A DNA stretch of 64,000 bases from Vibrio sp. MEBiC08052 (lineage in GTDB: Bacteria; Pseudomonadota; Gammaproteobacteria; Enterobacterales; Vibrionaceae). A program made the translations under genes and the position numbers. Numbering within the stretch: the stretch's first letter is position 1; every line of letters starts with the position of its first letter. Shown here one piece after another: positions 28,611 through 38,052 of the stretch. Below the pieces are notes generated by a model. The model ran no database searches. It worked only from the letters and a program-made list of their open reading frames with translations, and had not been told where the DNA came from. The stretch covers positions 3,106,631-3,170,630 of the forward strand of contig NZ_KQ947475.1 in assembly GCF_001506075.1 (NCBI RefSeq), written 5' to 3'.

Positions 28611-31025
28611 TCATTGACCTAAAGTAATCTCGATATGATGCACACCGTCGGTAAATATCGGTGCCTTGTTTCCTTGAATCACCACACCATCGACCCGCAT
28701 CTCTGACACGCCCCGGCTAACTTGGTGCGGATTGGCAACATGAATCTGGTAAACCGCTCCGCGGAATTTACGCTGTACGGAAAATTCAGGCCAATCACTG
28801 GGAATACAAGGATCCACGATCAAACCATCAATTTCAGGCCGGACACCCAAGATCCACTGCGTACCGGCGACGTATGTCCATGATGAAGTACCGGATAGCC
28901 ATGCATTACGACCTAAACCAAATTGTGGATGCTCGTCTCCCAATATATTTTGCGGATAACAGTAAGGCTCAGACTCAAAAATCTCGACCTGATCATTCTT
29001 AGAAGCCGGATTAATTTGTCGGTAATATTGGTAGGCACGATCACCGTTGCCGACTTTCGTTTCGGCAATCATCATCCATGGGTTCGCGTGCAAGAAGATA
29101 CCGCCATTCTCTTTCGCTCCGGGCGGATACGTAGAAACCCCACCCAGTTCGGGCGAAAATCCGTTATATCCGGGGGTCGAGAGCTTAATGCCATTCGCGG
29201 TGTTTAATTTGGTATAGACGGCATCCAAAGCTTGTGTAGCCCGCTCAGACGTTGCAAACCCTGAAATCACCGGCCAGCTTTGTCCATTGGTATAGATCTG
29301 TCCCTGGGCATTGGTATGCGATCCAATCGGTGCGCCTTTTTCATCAAAGTAACGAACGAACCATTCCCCGTCCCAGCCGTGTTGATTGACGATGTGCTGC
29401 ATCTGTTCATATTGGCTTTGATAGTGCTGTGCGAGCGAAACCTCACCACGCAGTTGACACAAATCGAGCATATCCAATAACGCTTTACCGTACATATTGG
29501 CGACCATCAACGACTCGGCCCCCGTCGGCAAATTCACCGTGTCATTCCAGTCGGCAAATCCCAGTAGCGGTAAACCATGTTGACCGGTATGCGTTTCCGT
29601 AAATCGGACGGCCCGGCATAAATGATCCCAGACAGTCCCTGATTCAATCGGCTTACCCTGTTTATCTTTTTGATAATAAGGAATCTCTTGGTTGAGAAAA
29701 TCCGCATTGCCCGTTTCTTTGATGTATTGAGTCACTGCATAGATAATCCACAGGTGATCATCGCCGTAGTAATTCGGGCGGTCTTCTTCTTCACGCGAGT
29801 CACCGGCATTGGCTTCCATTGTCGAAGGGAAGAACTGGTGCATAGCGGAACCATTGGTATTTTGCACCGAGAGTAACCGTTCGATAAATTCGCGAGCTTC
29901 TTCAGGCATGTGGGTCATCACACCGAGAATATCTTGCGATGAATCGCGGAATCCGATCCCTCGCGCACCATAACCGAGTTGATACAGTGATAAATAGCGC
30001 GACCAGTTTTTGGTGGTATGACACTGACGCGGGTTGTGCACATTCAGCATTGAGTTCATGGCTGCATCAGGTGTGGTGACTTGAATCGCCGATAAGTAGT
30101 CATCCCAGAACTCACTCAGCGCGGCAAAAGCCTGATCAACCACCTGATGATCGCGATATTTATCTAACATTGGCTGTGCAGCATCAAGGCTCGCCATTTG
30201 GGTCAACTGCACCACAGTACGCTCGGTTTGCTGAGGTGTCAGCCAGCCTAAACGTAAATTCAGCGCGCCAATATTATCTCCACGTAAGCATTCGCTGTTG
30301 GTCAGTTCAGCACCATTGAGTGCTTCTGGAGCTGCCCAGCTCCCATACCCGCGATTACCCAGAAACTTCTGGCGATCACCGTCAAATGACGTCGCTGGCC
30401 GATCAGCAGTCAATAAGTTCACCGCGTAGTCTCGTTTCATGAACGCATACTGTTCCAAAACGGTATGGCCCTGCGCTTGCTGATGCGCTTTCAGGATCAT
30501 GGTCTGAGGCACCCAATCGGCATTGACCAGTTGCTTTAATGCATCAAAGTGGGTGAATTCAACTACGGGAATGACATCCACATGCAAATCAGCACCGGAA
30601 ATATTAGTCACTTTAATATTTTGTAGTAAGACCGGGTCTTGTTTCGGTACAAAAAAGGTGCACTCACAGCGCACACCATAAGCTTCGGCAATAATGGTGG
30701 TGTAAGACAGCCCGGTATGATTTTCAAATTTATCCAACGGCTTCAACGTCGGTGTATAAAATGGTGAGAAAATCGTGACGTCCCCGTCTTGATTGCGAAC
30801 TTTTAAATATAACGTCGAGCCTTTAAAGTCGGCATTTGGCATCTGGGCAATATATTTGGTAATTCGATTGAGTGCGGGATCGCCTTTACACAGCAAAATA
30901 CCGCCGTTACTATCCACTAAACCACCAAAATTTAACGTTCCCACATAATTACACCATTTGATTGGTGTACATGGTGTTGTGGCAACATATTCTTTATTGT
31001 TATCGTCAAAATATCCGAATTTCAT
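28611..31025 (-). CDS. GH94 beta-glucan disaccharide phosphorylase (cellobiose phosphorylase-like)
   Basis: The 804-residue cytoplasmic enzyme cuts a beta-linked disaccharide with phosphate to give glucose 1-phosphate and glucose, saving ATP. GH94 hallmarks are the N-terminal MKFGYFDDNNKEYV, YGARGIGFRDSSQD, YYGDDHLWI, and FADWNDTVNLP, whose Asp492 is the expected general acid. Cellobiose, laminaribiose and chitobiose phosphorylases share this fold and length. Beside GH1, GH116, GH9 and GH16 genes, cellobiose or laminaribiose is more likely than chitobiose. Its place in the importer operon fits phosphorolysis after uptake. Confidence 0.88.
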   Translation of the reverse strand: MKFGYFDDNNKEYVATTPCTPIKWCNYVGTLNFGGLVDSNGGILLCKGDPALNRITKYIAQMPNADFKGSTLYLKVRNQDGDVTIFSPFYTPTLKPLDKFENHTGLSYTTIIAEAYGVRCECTFFVPKQDPVLLQNIKVTNISGADLHVDVIPVVEFTHFDALKQLVNADWVPQTMILKAHQQAQGHTVLEQYAFMKRDYAVNLLTADRPATSFDGDRQKFLGNRGYGSWAAPEALNGAELTNSECLRGDNIGALNLRLGWLTPQQTERTVVQLTQMASLDAAQPMLDKYRDHQVVDQAFAALSEFWDDYLSAIQVTTPDAAMNSMLNVHNPRQCHTTKNWSRYLSLYQLGYGARGIGFRDSSQDILGVMTHMPEEAREFIERLLSVQNTNGSAMHQFFPSTMEANAGDSREEEDRPNYYGDDHLWIIYAVTQYIKETGNADFLNQEIPYYQKDKQGKPIESGTVWDHLCRAVRFTETHTGQHGLPLLGFADWNDTVNLPTGAESLMVANMYGKALLDMLDLCQLRGEVSLAQHYQSQYEQMQHIVNQHGWDGEWFVRYFDEKGAPIGSHTNAQGQIYTNGQSWPVISGFATSERATQALDAVYTKLNTANGIKLSTPGYNGFSPELGGVSTYPPGAKENGGIFLHANPWMMIAETKVGNGDRAYQYYRQINPASKNDQVEIFESEPYCYPQNILGDEHPQFGLGRNAWLSGTSSWTYVAGTQWILGVRPEIDGLIVDPCIPSDWPEFSVQRKFRGAVYQIHVANPHQVSRGVSEMRVDGVVIQGNKAPIFTDGVHHIEITLGQ

Positions 31026-31039
31026 TATGACTATCCCTA

Positions 31040-31063
31040 GCTTCCTTTATTGATAAAGGAAGC
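31040..31063. other. Intercistronic stem-loop before GH94
   Basis: GCTTCCTTTA / TAAAGGAAGC forms a 10-bp perfect stem with a four-base loop between the ATPase gene and GH94. It may adjust relative mRNA stability inside the operon. Confidence 0.55.
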
Positions 31064-31118
31064 AATCGATTTAAATATATTGTGAGTTTAACGCTAATTT
31101 ATATTGAAAATAGCGGCA

Positions 31119-32210
31119 CTAACTGGCTAAAGAGTTTTCACTCAATGCATCAAATAAATGAATTGAATCCAGATCTAAATATAGTTTTAACTCATCGGTA
31201 CTTACTTCAGCAGCCTGTGTTTCCACAGTCAGTGGTTGACCGGCAATTTCAGTTTTCAATAAAATACTGGCACCGAGTAATTCTTTGTCTTTAATTTTTA
31301 CCGAGAATGGAAAAACACGATCATGATCGATATGTTGCGCCCGTAAATGAATATCTGTCGGGCGAACGCCCAAATGTAATGCTAAGTTTTTCGAAGCTAA
31401 TGTTTTAAATCGTTCAGGCAACGGAATCAGATTTTCACCCAATTGAATATAAAATTCTTGATCCTGACTGATGAGTTTTGCATCCAGCATATTCATCGAC
31501 GGGCTGCCGATAAACTGGGCAACAAACTTATTCGCCGGCCGTTGGAAAACATCCGTTGGCGTCCCCACTTGTGCGACATACCCATCTTTGAGGATCACAA
31601 TCCGATCTGCGAGCGTCATGGCTTCAATTTGGTCGTGGGTGACATAAATCGTAGTCGTTTTCAGCTCGCGGTGTAGTTGTTTAATCTCTTCACGCATCAC
31701 ACCCCGTAGTTTTGCATCGAGGTTCGAGAGCGGTTCATCGAACAGGAAGACTTTGGGTGTCCGAACCATCGCGCGTCCCATTGCGACCCGCTGACGCTGG
31801 CCTCCCGACAACTCTTTCGGTTTGCGATCCAGTAATGGTTCCAGTTCAAGCATTTTGGCCGCTTTACGCACTTCTGTATCGATGTCGGTTTTAGCCATAC
31901 CTTTGAGTTTCAGTGCGAATGCGATATTTTCATAAACTGTCATGTGGGGATAAAGCGCATAACTTTGAAACACCATGGCTAAATCCCGATCTTTGGCATC
32001 CACTTTATTGATCAGCTTATCGCCGACATAAATATCACCGGAGGTAATACTTTCAAGCCCGGCCAACATCCGTAATGTCGTTGATTTACCACAGCCCGAC
32101 GGCCCGAGGAACACCACGAACTCACCATCATTCACCGTGAAATCAAAGTGCTTCACGACATCAACATCACCGAAAGATTTTTTGATGTTTCTGAATTCAA
32201 CTTTAGCCAT
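31119..32210 (-). CDS. ABC transporter ATP-binding protein (MsmX/UgpC/MalK type)
   Basis: This 363-residue sugar-import ATPase has Walker A (GPSGCGKST), Q-loop (VFQSYALYPHMTVYENIAFAL), signature LSGGQRQRVAMGRA, Walker B (VFLFDEPLSNLDA), H-loop (YVTHDQIEAMTLADR), and a C-terminal OB/TOBE domain (IGSPSMNML, LGVRPTDIHL). It powers the two permeases encoded upstream. Its ATG overlaps the GH1 stop (TAATG), so it is translated with it. Confidence 0.95.
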   Translation of the reverse strand: MAKVEFRNIKKSFGDVDVVKHFDFTVNDGEFVVFLGPSGCGKSTTLRMLAGLESITSGDIYVGDKLINKVDAKDRDLAMVFQSYALYPHMTVYENIAFALKLKGMAKTDIDTEVRKAAKMLELEPLLDRKPKELSGGQRQRVAMGRAMVRTPKVFLFDEPLSNLDAKLRGVMREEIKQLHRELKTTTIYVTHDQIEAMTLADRIVILKDGYVAQVGTPTDVFQRPANKFVAQFIGSPSMNMLDAKLISQDQEFYIQLGENLIPLPERFKTLASKNLALHLGVRPTDIHLRAQHIDHDRVFPFSVKIKDKELLGASILLKTEIAGQPLTVETQAAEVSTDELKLYLDLDSIHLFDALSENSLAS

Positions 32211-33559
32211 TACTTGTTCTCCTCAGCTCGCTCTAACAACATATTTTTATAAGCAATAGCGCTTTGTTTCAGTGTTCTTTCTTGGGTTTGATAATCAACA
32301 TAAACCAAGCCGAACCGCTGACGATAACCAAATGCCCACTCAAAATTATCCATTAAACTCCAGGCAAAATAGCCGTCAATCCGCACTCCGGACTTAATTG
32401 CCTGATCGATAGCTTCAAGATGAGTTTGAAAATAACGCACACGTTGTTCATCATTGACTTGACCATCAATGCAAGTGTCGTTGGTTGCTGCTCCATTTTC
32501 AGTGACATAAATGGGTGGAATATTGTCATACCGCTCATGTAAACGAACGAGCAAATCCGTCAGACCCTGAGGATAAATTTCCCAGCCGATAAAGGTATGT
32601 TCATTCTCGGGTTGCGGCACTGTTTTGATCTCGCCATTCTCACCATAACGCACCACATTGCGGGTATAATAATTAATCCCGATGTAATCGACCGGCGCGG
32701 AAATAATCTCGAGATCCCCTTCCAGAATCATCGGCATATTCATCGCTTGACGTTCGGTTATTAAGGCCGGGTATTCACCCTTGAGAACCGGATCAATAAA
32801 CCATTGATAGTTTTCAGCATCAGAATAATTGGCAGCACCGATATCTTCGTCTGTCAGGGGGTAAGCCGGCGATGCACTAAATACCACCCCATGTTTTGCA
32901 TTCGGAGCATTCTTGCGGAGCACCGGCATGGCTAAACCATGGCCCAGCATCAGGTGGTGGGACGCTAATAAACCTTCCCGCTCGCCCACAACACCCGGCG
33001 CATGAATCCCCCAGCGATAGCCTAAGAAAGCAGCCACAAACGGTTCATTTAATGTGGTATACACATCGATCTTATCGCCAAAATGACGACTGACGATATC
33101 CGCATATTCAGCAAACTTGTACGCAGTTTCACGATTGAGCCAACCGCCTTTGTCTTCAAGATATTGGGGCAGATCCCAGTGATACAGAGTGACGTATACC
33201 GCCATTCCCCGGGCATGACATGCATCGATGATCTGCTCATAAAACGCCAAACCTTGCGGATTAACCACGCCGTCTTCAGGCAGAATACGCGGCCAGGCAA
33301 TCGATAAGCGATAGGCATCAACGCCTAAATCACTGATCATTTCAATATCTTGTTGCCAAAGATGGTAGTGATCACAAGCCACGTCGCCATTGTCACCATT
33401 GTCCACTTTGCCCGGTTTCTGACAGAACGTATCCCATATCGAAGGCGTCCGTCCGCCTTCGGTCGCTCCCCCTTCAATCTGATAGGAAGAAGTTGCCACA
33501 CCAAACACAAAGTCTTTATGACGTAATTGAGAATCTTGAGGAAATTCGTATTTATTCAT
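32210..33559 (-). CDS. GH1 beta-glucosidase
   Basis: The 449-residue (beta/alpha)8 enzyme carries the GH1 acid/base motif TLNEP (about Glu172) and nucleophile motif YVTENGA (about Glu354). Other signatures are FVFGVATSSYQIEGG and the C-terminal GYFAWSLMDNFEWAFGY. It has no signal peptide and no phosphate-binding tail residues typical of 6-phospho-beta-glucosidases that I can identify, which agrees with ABC rather than PTS uptake. The ATG at 33559 follows AAGG by eight bases; one at 33565 is also possible. It lies between the permease and ATPase genes. Confidence 0.95.
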   Translation of the reverse strand: MNKYEFPQDSQLRHKDFVFGVATSSYQIEGGATEGGRTPSIWDTFCQKPGKVDNGDNGDVACDHYHLWQQDIEMISDLGVDAYRLSIAWPRILPEDGVVNPQGLAFYEQIIDACHARGMAVYVTLYHWDLPQYLEDKGGWLNRETAYKFAEYADIVSRHFGDKIDVYTTLNEPFVAAFLGYRWGIHAPGVVGEREGLLASHHLMLGHGLAMPVLRKNAPNAKHGVVFSASPAYPLTDEDIGAANYSDAENYQWFIDPVLKGEYPALITERQAMNMPMILEGDLEIISAPVDYIGINYYTRNVVRYGENGEIKTVPQPENEHTFIGWEIYPQGLTDLLVRLHERYDNIPPIYVTENGAATNDTCIDGQVNDEQRVRYFQTHLEAIDQAIKSGVRIDGYFAWSLMDNFEWAFGYRQRFGLVYVDYQTQERTLKQSAIAYKNMLLERAEENK

Positions 33560-33578
33560 GTTCATAACCTTTAAAATT

Positions 33579-34475
33579 TTAACCTTTCACTGCACCGGAT
33601 GTGAGCCCGCTGATCATCTGTTTAGATGCAAATAAATAAGTCACTACGAGGGGCAGAATCGAAATTGTTGTGCCGAGCATTACCGCGCCCCAAGGGGTAT
33701 TCGGGATCCCCTGAACACTTCGCAAGGCTTGGGTGATGACGTAGTTATCAGGTGTTGTCAGTACGACCAACGGCTGCATAAACATATTCCAGAAGAAGAC
33801 AAACTGGACGATGGCTAATGTCGCCAAAGCCGGTTTCATCAAAGGCAAGACAACACTCCAGTAAGTGCGCAGCTGACCGGCACCATCAAGTTTCGCGGCT
33901 TCTAACAGCTCTTTCGGCACAGATGCAACGATGTGCTGACGCATCAGAAAAATCCCAAATGGGGTGGTCGTAAACGGCAGCCACACCGCAATGTGGTTAT
34001 CTAACAAACCAAGAAACTTAATAATCATAAAATAAGGAATCAGGCTGAGCACCGGCGGAATCATCATGGAGCCGACTAACATCCCGAACATAAATTTCTT
34101 GCCTTTAAATTGAAACACGCCGAATGCGTAGCCACCCATGCTACAAAACAGCAGCGAGATTGCAGTCCCAAGAAAGGCAACATAAATCGAATTAAACATC
34201 GCCTGCCAAAATGGCATGATTTCTTGGAGCTTGGCATAGTTGATTGCCAAACTATCGCCAATTGCGAAACTAATGCCTGAACCAAAAATTTCAGTCCGGT
34301 CACGGGTTGATAACAGCGCCGACCAAACAAACGGAAAAACCGTCACAATTGCAGAGATAATTAAAACAAACGCCAATACAATCATGACTACCTTTGTCAT
34401 CACCGCGATCGTTCCATCACTCGGTTTTAAAGCATTCAGGCCCGAAGGTTTTGTCTCTAATGAGTTCGTCAACAT
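33579..34475 (-). CDS. ABC sugar transporter permease (MalG/LacG type)
   Basis: The 298-residue inner-membrane protein has six TM segments and the EAA loop (PKELLEAAKLDGAGQLRTYWSVVLPLMKPALATLAI) that contacts the ATPase. An N-terminal cytoplasmic stretch of about 30 residues precedes the first TM helix (VVMIVLAFVLIISAIVTVFPFVW). It pairs with the permease encoded one base upstream. Confidence 0.94.
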   Translation of the reverse strand: MLTNSLETKPSGLNALKPSDGTIAVMTKVVMIVLAFVLIISAIVTVFPFVWSALLSTRDRTEIFGSGISFAIGDSLAINYAKLQEIMPFWQAMFNSIYVAFLGTAISLLFCSMGGYAFGVFQFKGKKFMFGMLVGSMMIPPVLSLIPYFMIIKFLGLLDNHIAVWLPFTTTPFGIFLMRQHIVASVPKELLEAAKLDGAGQLRTYWSVVLPLMKPALATLAIVQFVFFWNMFMQPLVVLTTPDNYVITQALRSVQGIPNTPWGAVMLGTTISILPLVVTYLFASKQMISGLTSGAVKG

Positions 34476-34476
34476 T

Positions 34477-35463
34477 TTATTGTTCCCCCAGTCCTTTCTT
34501 GCCGAAGAAGAAAAATTGAATCAAAGTACACATTGCAATCAGGGCAAACAGCAGCCATGAAATTGCAGAAGCGGTGCCCATTTCTAACCATTCCCAACCC
34601 ACTTTGTAGAGGTACATTGAAATTGTTAAACCTGACTGGCCGGTACCACCGGTACCACGGGTCAAAACAAACGGTTCTTCAAAAAGCTGTAAGTTGCCGA
34701 TAATCGTCATGGTGACGGCAAAGAAAATAAAAGGACGAATCATAGGTAGTGAGATACTCCAGAAACGACGTATGGCATTGGCACCATCCATCCGTGCGGC
34801 TTCTAAAATATCTTTCGGGATCGTCATCAGACCCGTGGTATATAAAACAATATTGAAACCGGTATATTTCCAGAACACCATAATCGCGATGGACGGTTTC
34901 ACCATCGTTGCATCATCAAGCCAACGAATCGGCTGGAATTGATTCACCCACGCAAAAGCCCAGCCGAATAAAGAGCTATCAGCGAGCGAAGTCAGTGTCT
35001 GATTAATAATGCCTGAATTGGGCGAATACATATTAAAAAAGATCAGTGACGCTGCAACGGTGGAAGTAATATAAGGCAGAAAATAAGCAGACGTTAACCA
35101 ATGACGTAATCGATCTGCCATTGAGACTAAAATATAAGCGACAGGAATGGCGACTAAATGTTGTGCGACACCGGAAGTAATCGCGAGCCAAAATGTATTT
35201 TCGAGTGAACGCCAAAGCCACGGATCGGTTAAAGCGATTGAATAATTTTCAAACCCGACAAATTTCATCGCCTCTAAACCTTCAACCGGGTTCCATGCGT
35301 GAAATGAAAGATAAACTGAAAAAACTAATGGAAAGACGCCAAACACTGAAAAAATACATAAGAATGGGAATAAAAAACCATAGGGTGTAAGCGCTTTCAA
35401 ATATTTATTTAAAAAACGCTCATCCGATGGGCTTCTATTTTCATCTCTTGACGAATGCTTCAT
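34477..35463 (-). CDS. ABC sugar transporter permease (MalF/LacF type)
   Basis: The 328-residue inner-membrane protein has TM segments starting at YGFLFPFLCIFSVFGVFPLVFSVYLSF and an EAA loop (PKDILEAARMDGANAIRRFWSISLPMIRPFIFFAV). It forms the heterodimeric channel with the following permease, one base apart. Confidence 0.94.
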   Translation of the reverse strand: MKHSSRDENRSPSDERFLNKYLKALTPYGFLFPFLCIFSVFGVFPLVFSVYLSFHAWNPVEGLEAMKFVGFENYSIALTDPWLWRSLENTFWLAITSGVAQHLVAIPVAYILVSMADRLRHWLTSAYFLPYITSTVAASLIFFNMYSPNSGIINQTLTSLADSSLFGWAFAWVNQFQPIRWLDDATMVKPSIAIMVFWKYTGFNIVLYTTGLMTIPKDILEAARMDGANAIRRFWSISLPMIRPFIFFAVTMTIIGNLQLFEEPFVLTRGTGGTGQSGLTISMYLYKVGWEWLEMGTASAISWLLFALIAMCTLIQFFFFGKKGLGEQ

Positions 35464-35478
35464 AATTACAACCTCTTT

Positions 35479-35505
35479 ACAAGGAAGTCATCATGACTTC
35501 CTTGT
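35479..35505. other. Intercistronic stem-loop after the solute-binding protein gene
   Basis: ACAAGGAAGTCA / TGACTTCCTTGT is a perfect 12-bp stem with loop TCA, between the solute-binding protein stop and the first permease. By analogy with malE-malF, such a structure can protect the upstream mRNA and raise binding-protein levels over permease levels. Confidence 0.7.
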
Positions 35506-35524
35506 ATACATACAGATACATGAA

Positions 35525-36781
35525 TTAAAGATTACGAGTACGACGCTTAATTAAACGTTCAGCCTCTTTTAGTGCAGTTTTAATGTCTTTATTTTCATCA
35601 AGGACTTCCATCAGCGCATTTTCGAAAATAATCGAGCGAGCAATGTGATCCCCTTTTGACGGTTGAACCGGTTTGATATTGCGTGCCACTTCAGCAAATA
35701 ACAACCGAGCCTGTTGACCACCGAGAAAATCAATTTTCTCTTTAAACATGTCGTCATCATAAGTGGTGATATTGGCAGGGAATGCAGCAATTGTTGCAAA
35801 ATGCTTCAACTGTATGTCACGATTTGTCGTCATGTATTTAATCAGTTCCCATGCTTCATCTTGATGTTTAGATTGCTTAGGAATCGATAAGAACGACCCA
35901 CCCCAACTGCCGTAAATCCCATCTGGTAAATGTGAGACAGCCCATTTTCCTGACGTTTCCGGTGCGATCCAGTTCTGTAAATGTCCGAGCAGCCAAGCCC
36001 CTGACAATTGCGTCGCAAAAGTCCCTTTACGGAATCCTTCATACCATTCATTTGACCAAGCCAGAATTCGACCATCCAAACCTTTATCACGAATTTCTTT
36101 GGCGATTTGAAACGCATGAACAAATCGTTCAGACGTGACAACCGGTTTACCATTCTTATCGAAATAGATGCCTTCACCTTCAGGGACGGTGGTGAAAATA
36201 ATAGTTTGGGCAACATCAGCAGCGGATGGAATTAACTGGACACCCATTTTTTTGAGTTTTTCACCCGCAGCAATGTATGAGTCCCAGCTTTTGATCACAT
36301 CATCAACTTTCAGCCCGGCTTTTTTAAAGATATCAGTGCGGTAATACATCACACCCGGCCCTAAATCCACCGGCATGCCATAAATATCACCGTCACTCCC
36401 TTTTCCCTGAGACCAAGCATAAGGCGCGAAACGATCTGCGTACTGATCGGCACCATATTTTTTAGACAGATCGACCAAGCCACCTGAAGCGACAAATGGG
36501 CCAATTTTCTCAACATCAACAACAATAACATCACCGGCACCCGAGCCTGTCGCCAAGTTGGTGGTGAGCTTGGTATGATGGTCACCGTGGTTATTCATCA
36601 GGTAATCAACATGAATCCCTGTCTTTTTTTCGAAATCAGGCAGTATCACTTTCAGGCTGCTGTCAAAATCAGGAAATCCATCAAAGCGAATATTCTTATC
36701 CGCATCAGCAGAAAAAGAAGGCGCAGACACGATTCCCATCAGAACAGCCGAGGTGAGTGTTAAGGCTTTTATTTTCATCAT
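35525..36781 (-). CDS. ABC transporter sugar-binding protein (family 1)
   Basis: The 418-residue periplasmic protein has a signal peptide ending SAPSFSA-D and family-1 solute-binding features (IRFDGFPDFDSSLKVILPDFEKKTGIHVDYLM, DVIVVDVEKIGPFVASGGLVDLS, WAVSHLPDGIYGSWGGSFLSIPKQSKHQDEAWELIKYMTT). It should deliver beta-gluco-oligosaccharides to the permease pair. It begins 15 bases after the LacI-family gene and is part of the same transcript. Confidence 0.94.
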   Translation of the reverse strand: MMKIKALTLTSAVLMGIVSAPSFSADADKNIRFDGFPDFDSSLKVILPDFEKKTGIHVDYLMNNHGDHHTKLTTNLATGSGAGDVIVVDVEKIGPFVASGGLVDLSKKYGADQYADRFAPYAWSQGKGSDGDIYGMPVDLGPGVMYYRTDIFKKAGLKVDDVIKSWDSYIAAGEKLKKMGVQLIPSAADVAQTIIFTTVPEGEGIYFDKNGKPVVTSERFVHAFQIAKEIRDKGLDGRILAWSNEWYEGFRKGTFATQLSGAWLLGHLQNWIAPETSGKWAVSHLPDGIYGSWGGSFLSIPKQSKHQDEAWELIKYMTTNRDIQLKHFATIAAFPANITTYDDDMFKEKIDFLGGQQARLLFAEVARNIKPVQPSKGDHIARSIIFENALMEVLDENKDIKTALKEAERLIKRRTRNL

Positions 36782-36796
36782 TTATCCTTAAATAAC

Positions 36797-37804
36797 TTAT
36801 AGGGTATTTATTACGTTCTTGACCGAATCTCTAATCACTAGAGAAGGTACAAGTTTAAGATTCACATCAGATTTATTTTTATTGAGTTTATGAATCGCGA
36901 GTTTTACTGCTTCTTTGCTCATTTTTTCAATCGGAAAGTCAATGGTTGTTAACCCCGGAGTCAGATAACGAGCAAAAAGAATATTATCAAATCCGACTAA
37001 CGAAATATCATCCGGAACAGAAAGCCCTACCGATTTCAGCACTTCACGCGCACCGAATGCCATATGATCATTCGCTGCAAATACAGCAGAAAACTGACAT
37101 CCGCGATTGAGTAATTTTTTCATAGCGCTCATCCCGGTTTCTTCGGTAAATCCGGCTTCAGAAACCAGCATTTCGTTATATTCCAACCCGGCATTTTCCA
37201 GCGCCTTTCTATAACCTTGCAGGCGTCCCCTTGCATCAGATTTATTCAGTGGTCCTGTAATGCAAGCAATATGTTTGTGCCCCATTTTGATCAAATATTG
37301 CGTTGCAAGTAAACCACCGGCTTCATTATCGATATCAATGCAACTGGTCACCATTTCAGGTACGACGCGATTAATCAAAATAATAGGAAGTCCTCGTTCT
37401 TCCAACATGATTAAATAATCATCATCGAGTTGCTGGGTGTGAAGAATAAGTGCATCAACCCGACGTCCCAAAAGAAATTCAACTGCTTCTTTTTGACTTT
37501 GCTCGGTATTTGAACCGGCAGTAATCACTGCATGATAACCGAGTTGACGTAGCTGCCCTTCAATACTCTGTAATATCCCTGAATAAAACGGACCACCCAG
37601 TTCAGGAACAACAATACCAACACTATCTGTGCGGCTGGAAGCCAGTGCTTGGGCAATAGAATTGGGACGATAACCCAATTCTTTAATAGCACTTTCAACC
37701 TTTAACTGCTTTTCCCGACTTACTCGGGTCGAACCATTAATGACTCTGGAAACGGTTGCTTGTGATACACCAGCACGCTCTGATACATGTTTGATAGTGA
37801 CCAA
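36797..37804 (-). CDS. LacI-family transcriptional repressor (second of two)
   Basis: The 335-residue regulator has the helix-turn-helix TIKHVSERAGVSQATVSRVINGSTRVSREKQ, hinge helix YRPNSIAQALASSRT, and the ligand domain (VGIVVPELGGPFYSGILQSIEGQL, AVFAANDHMAFGAREVLKSVGLSVPDDISLVGFDNI). It is the first gene of the importer operon. No ATG fits: translation appears to start at TTG (37802-37804), five bases after AGAGG. A LacI-type operator lies 14 bases upstream, so it probably represses itself together with the transporter. Confidence 0.93.
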   Translation of the reverse strand: MVTIKHVSERAGVSQATVSRVINGSTRVSREKQLKVESAIKELGYRPNSIAQALASSRTDSVGIVVPELGGPFYSGILQSIEGQLRQLGYHAVITAGSNTEQSQKEAVEFLLGRRVDALILHTQQLDDDYLIMLEERGLPIILINRVVPEMVTSCIDIDNEAGGLLATQYLIKMGHKHIACITGPLNKSDARGRLQGYRKALENAGLEYNEMLVSEAGFTEETGMSAMKKLLNRGCQFSAVFAANDHMAFGAREVLKSVGLSVPDDISLVGFDNILFARYLTPGLTTIDFPIEKMSKEAVKLAIHKLNKNKSDVNLKLVPSLVIRDSVKNVINTL

Positions 37805-37817
37805 ATGAACCTCTGCC

Positions 37818-37831
37818 TGAAATCGCTTACA
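37818..37831 (-). promoter_or_regulatory. Candidate LacI-family operator
   Basis: On the minus strand the site reads TGTAAGCGATTTCA, which fits the imperfect palindrome TGNAANCGNTTNCA with the central CG typical of LacI/PurR/GalR operators. It lies just upstream of the repressor gene that heads the transporter operon. Confidence 0.6.
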
Positions 37832-38052
37832 ACTTGAGTATTCAAGATTATTGGCCGCTAAATCGTGACGTTAATCACGCTAAACCTGATATTTATTTAG
37901 CGATTAGAAAAAAATTGAAAGGCTTTGCAGTTTTCCAAGAAGTCATGAAATCATTTCACATCAGAACCATTATTATCATTCATGACATAAAAAGCCCCTA
38001 CTTATTCAATGCTTTTATTTTATTCACACTCCAATATTAATTGAATTGCTTA

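Noticed and set aside
28611..31025. Chitobiose phosphorylase as the identity of the GH94 gene
   Set aside because: Length and fold also fit, but the neighbours are all glucan enzymes and no chitin gene is present; the exact substrate is left open.
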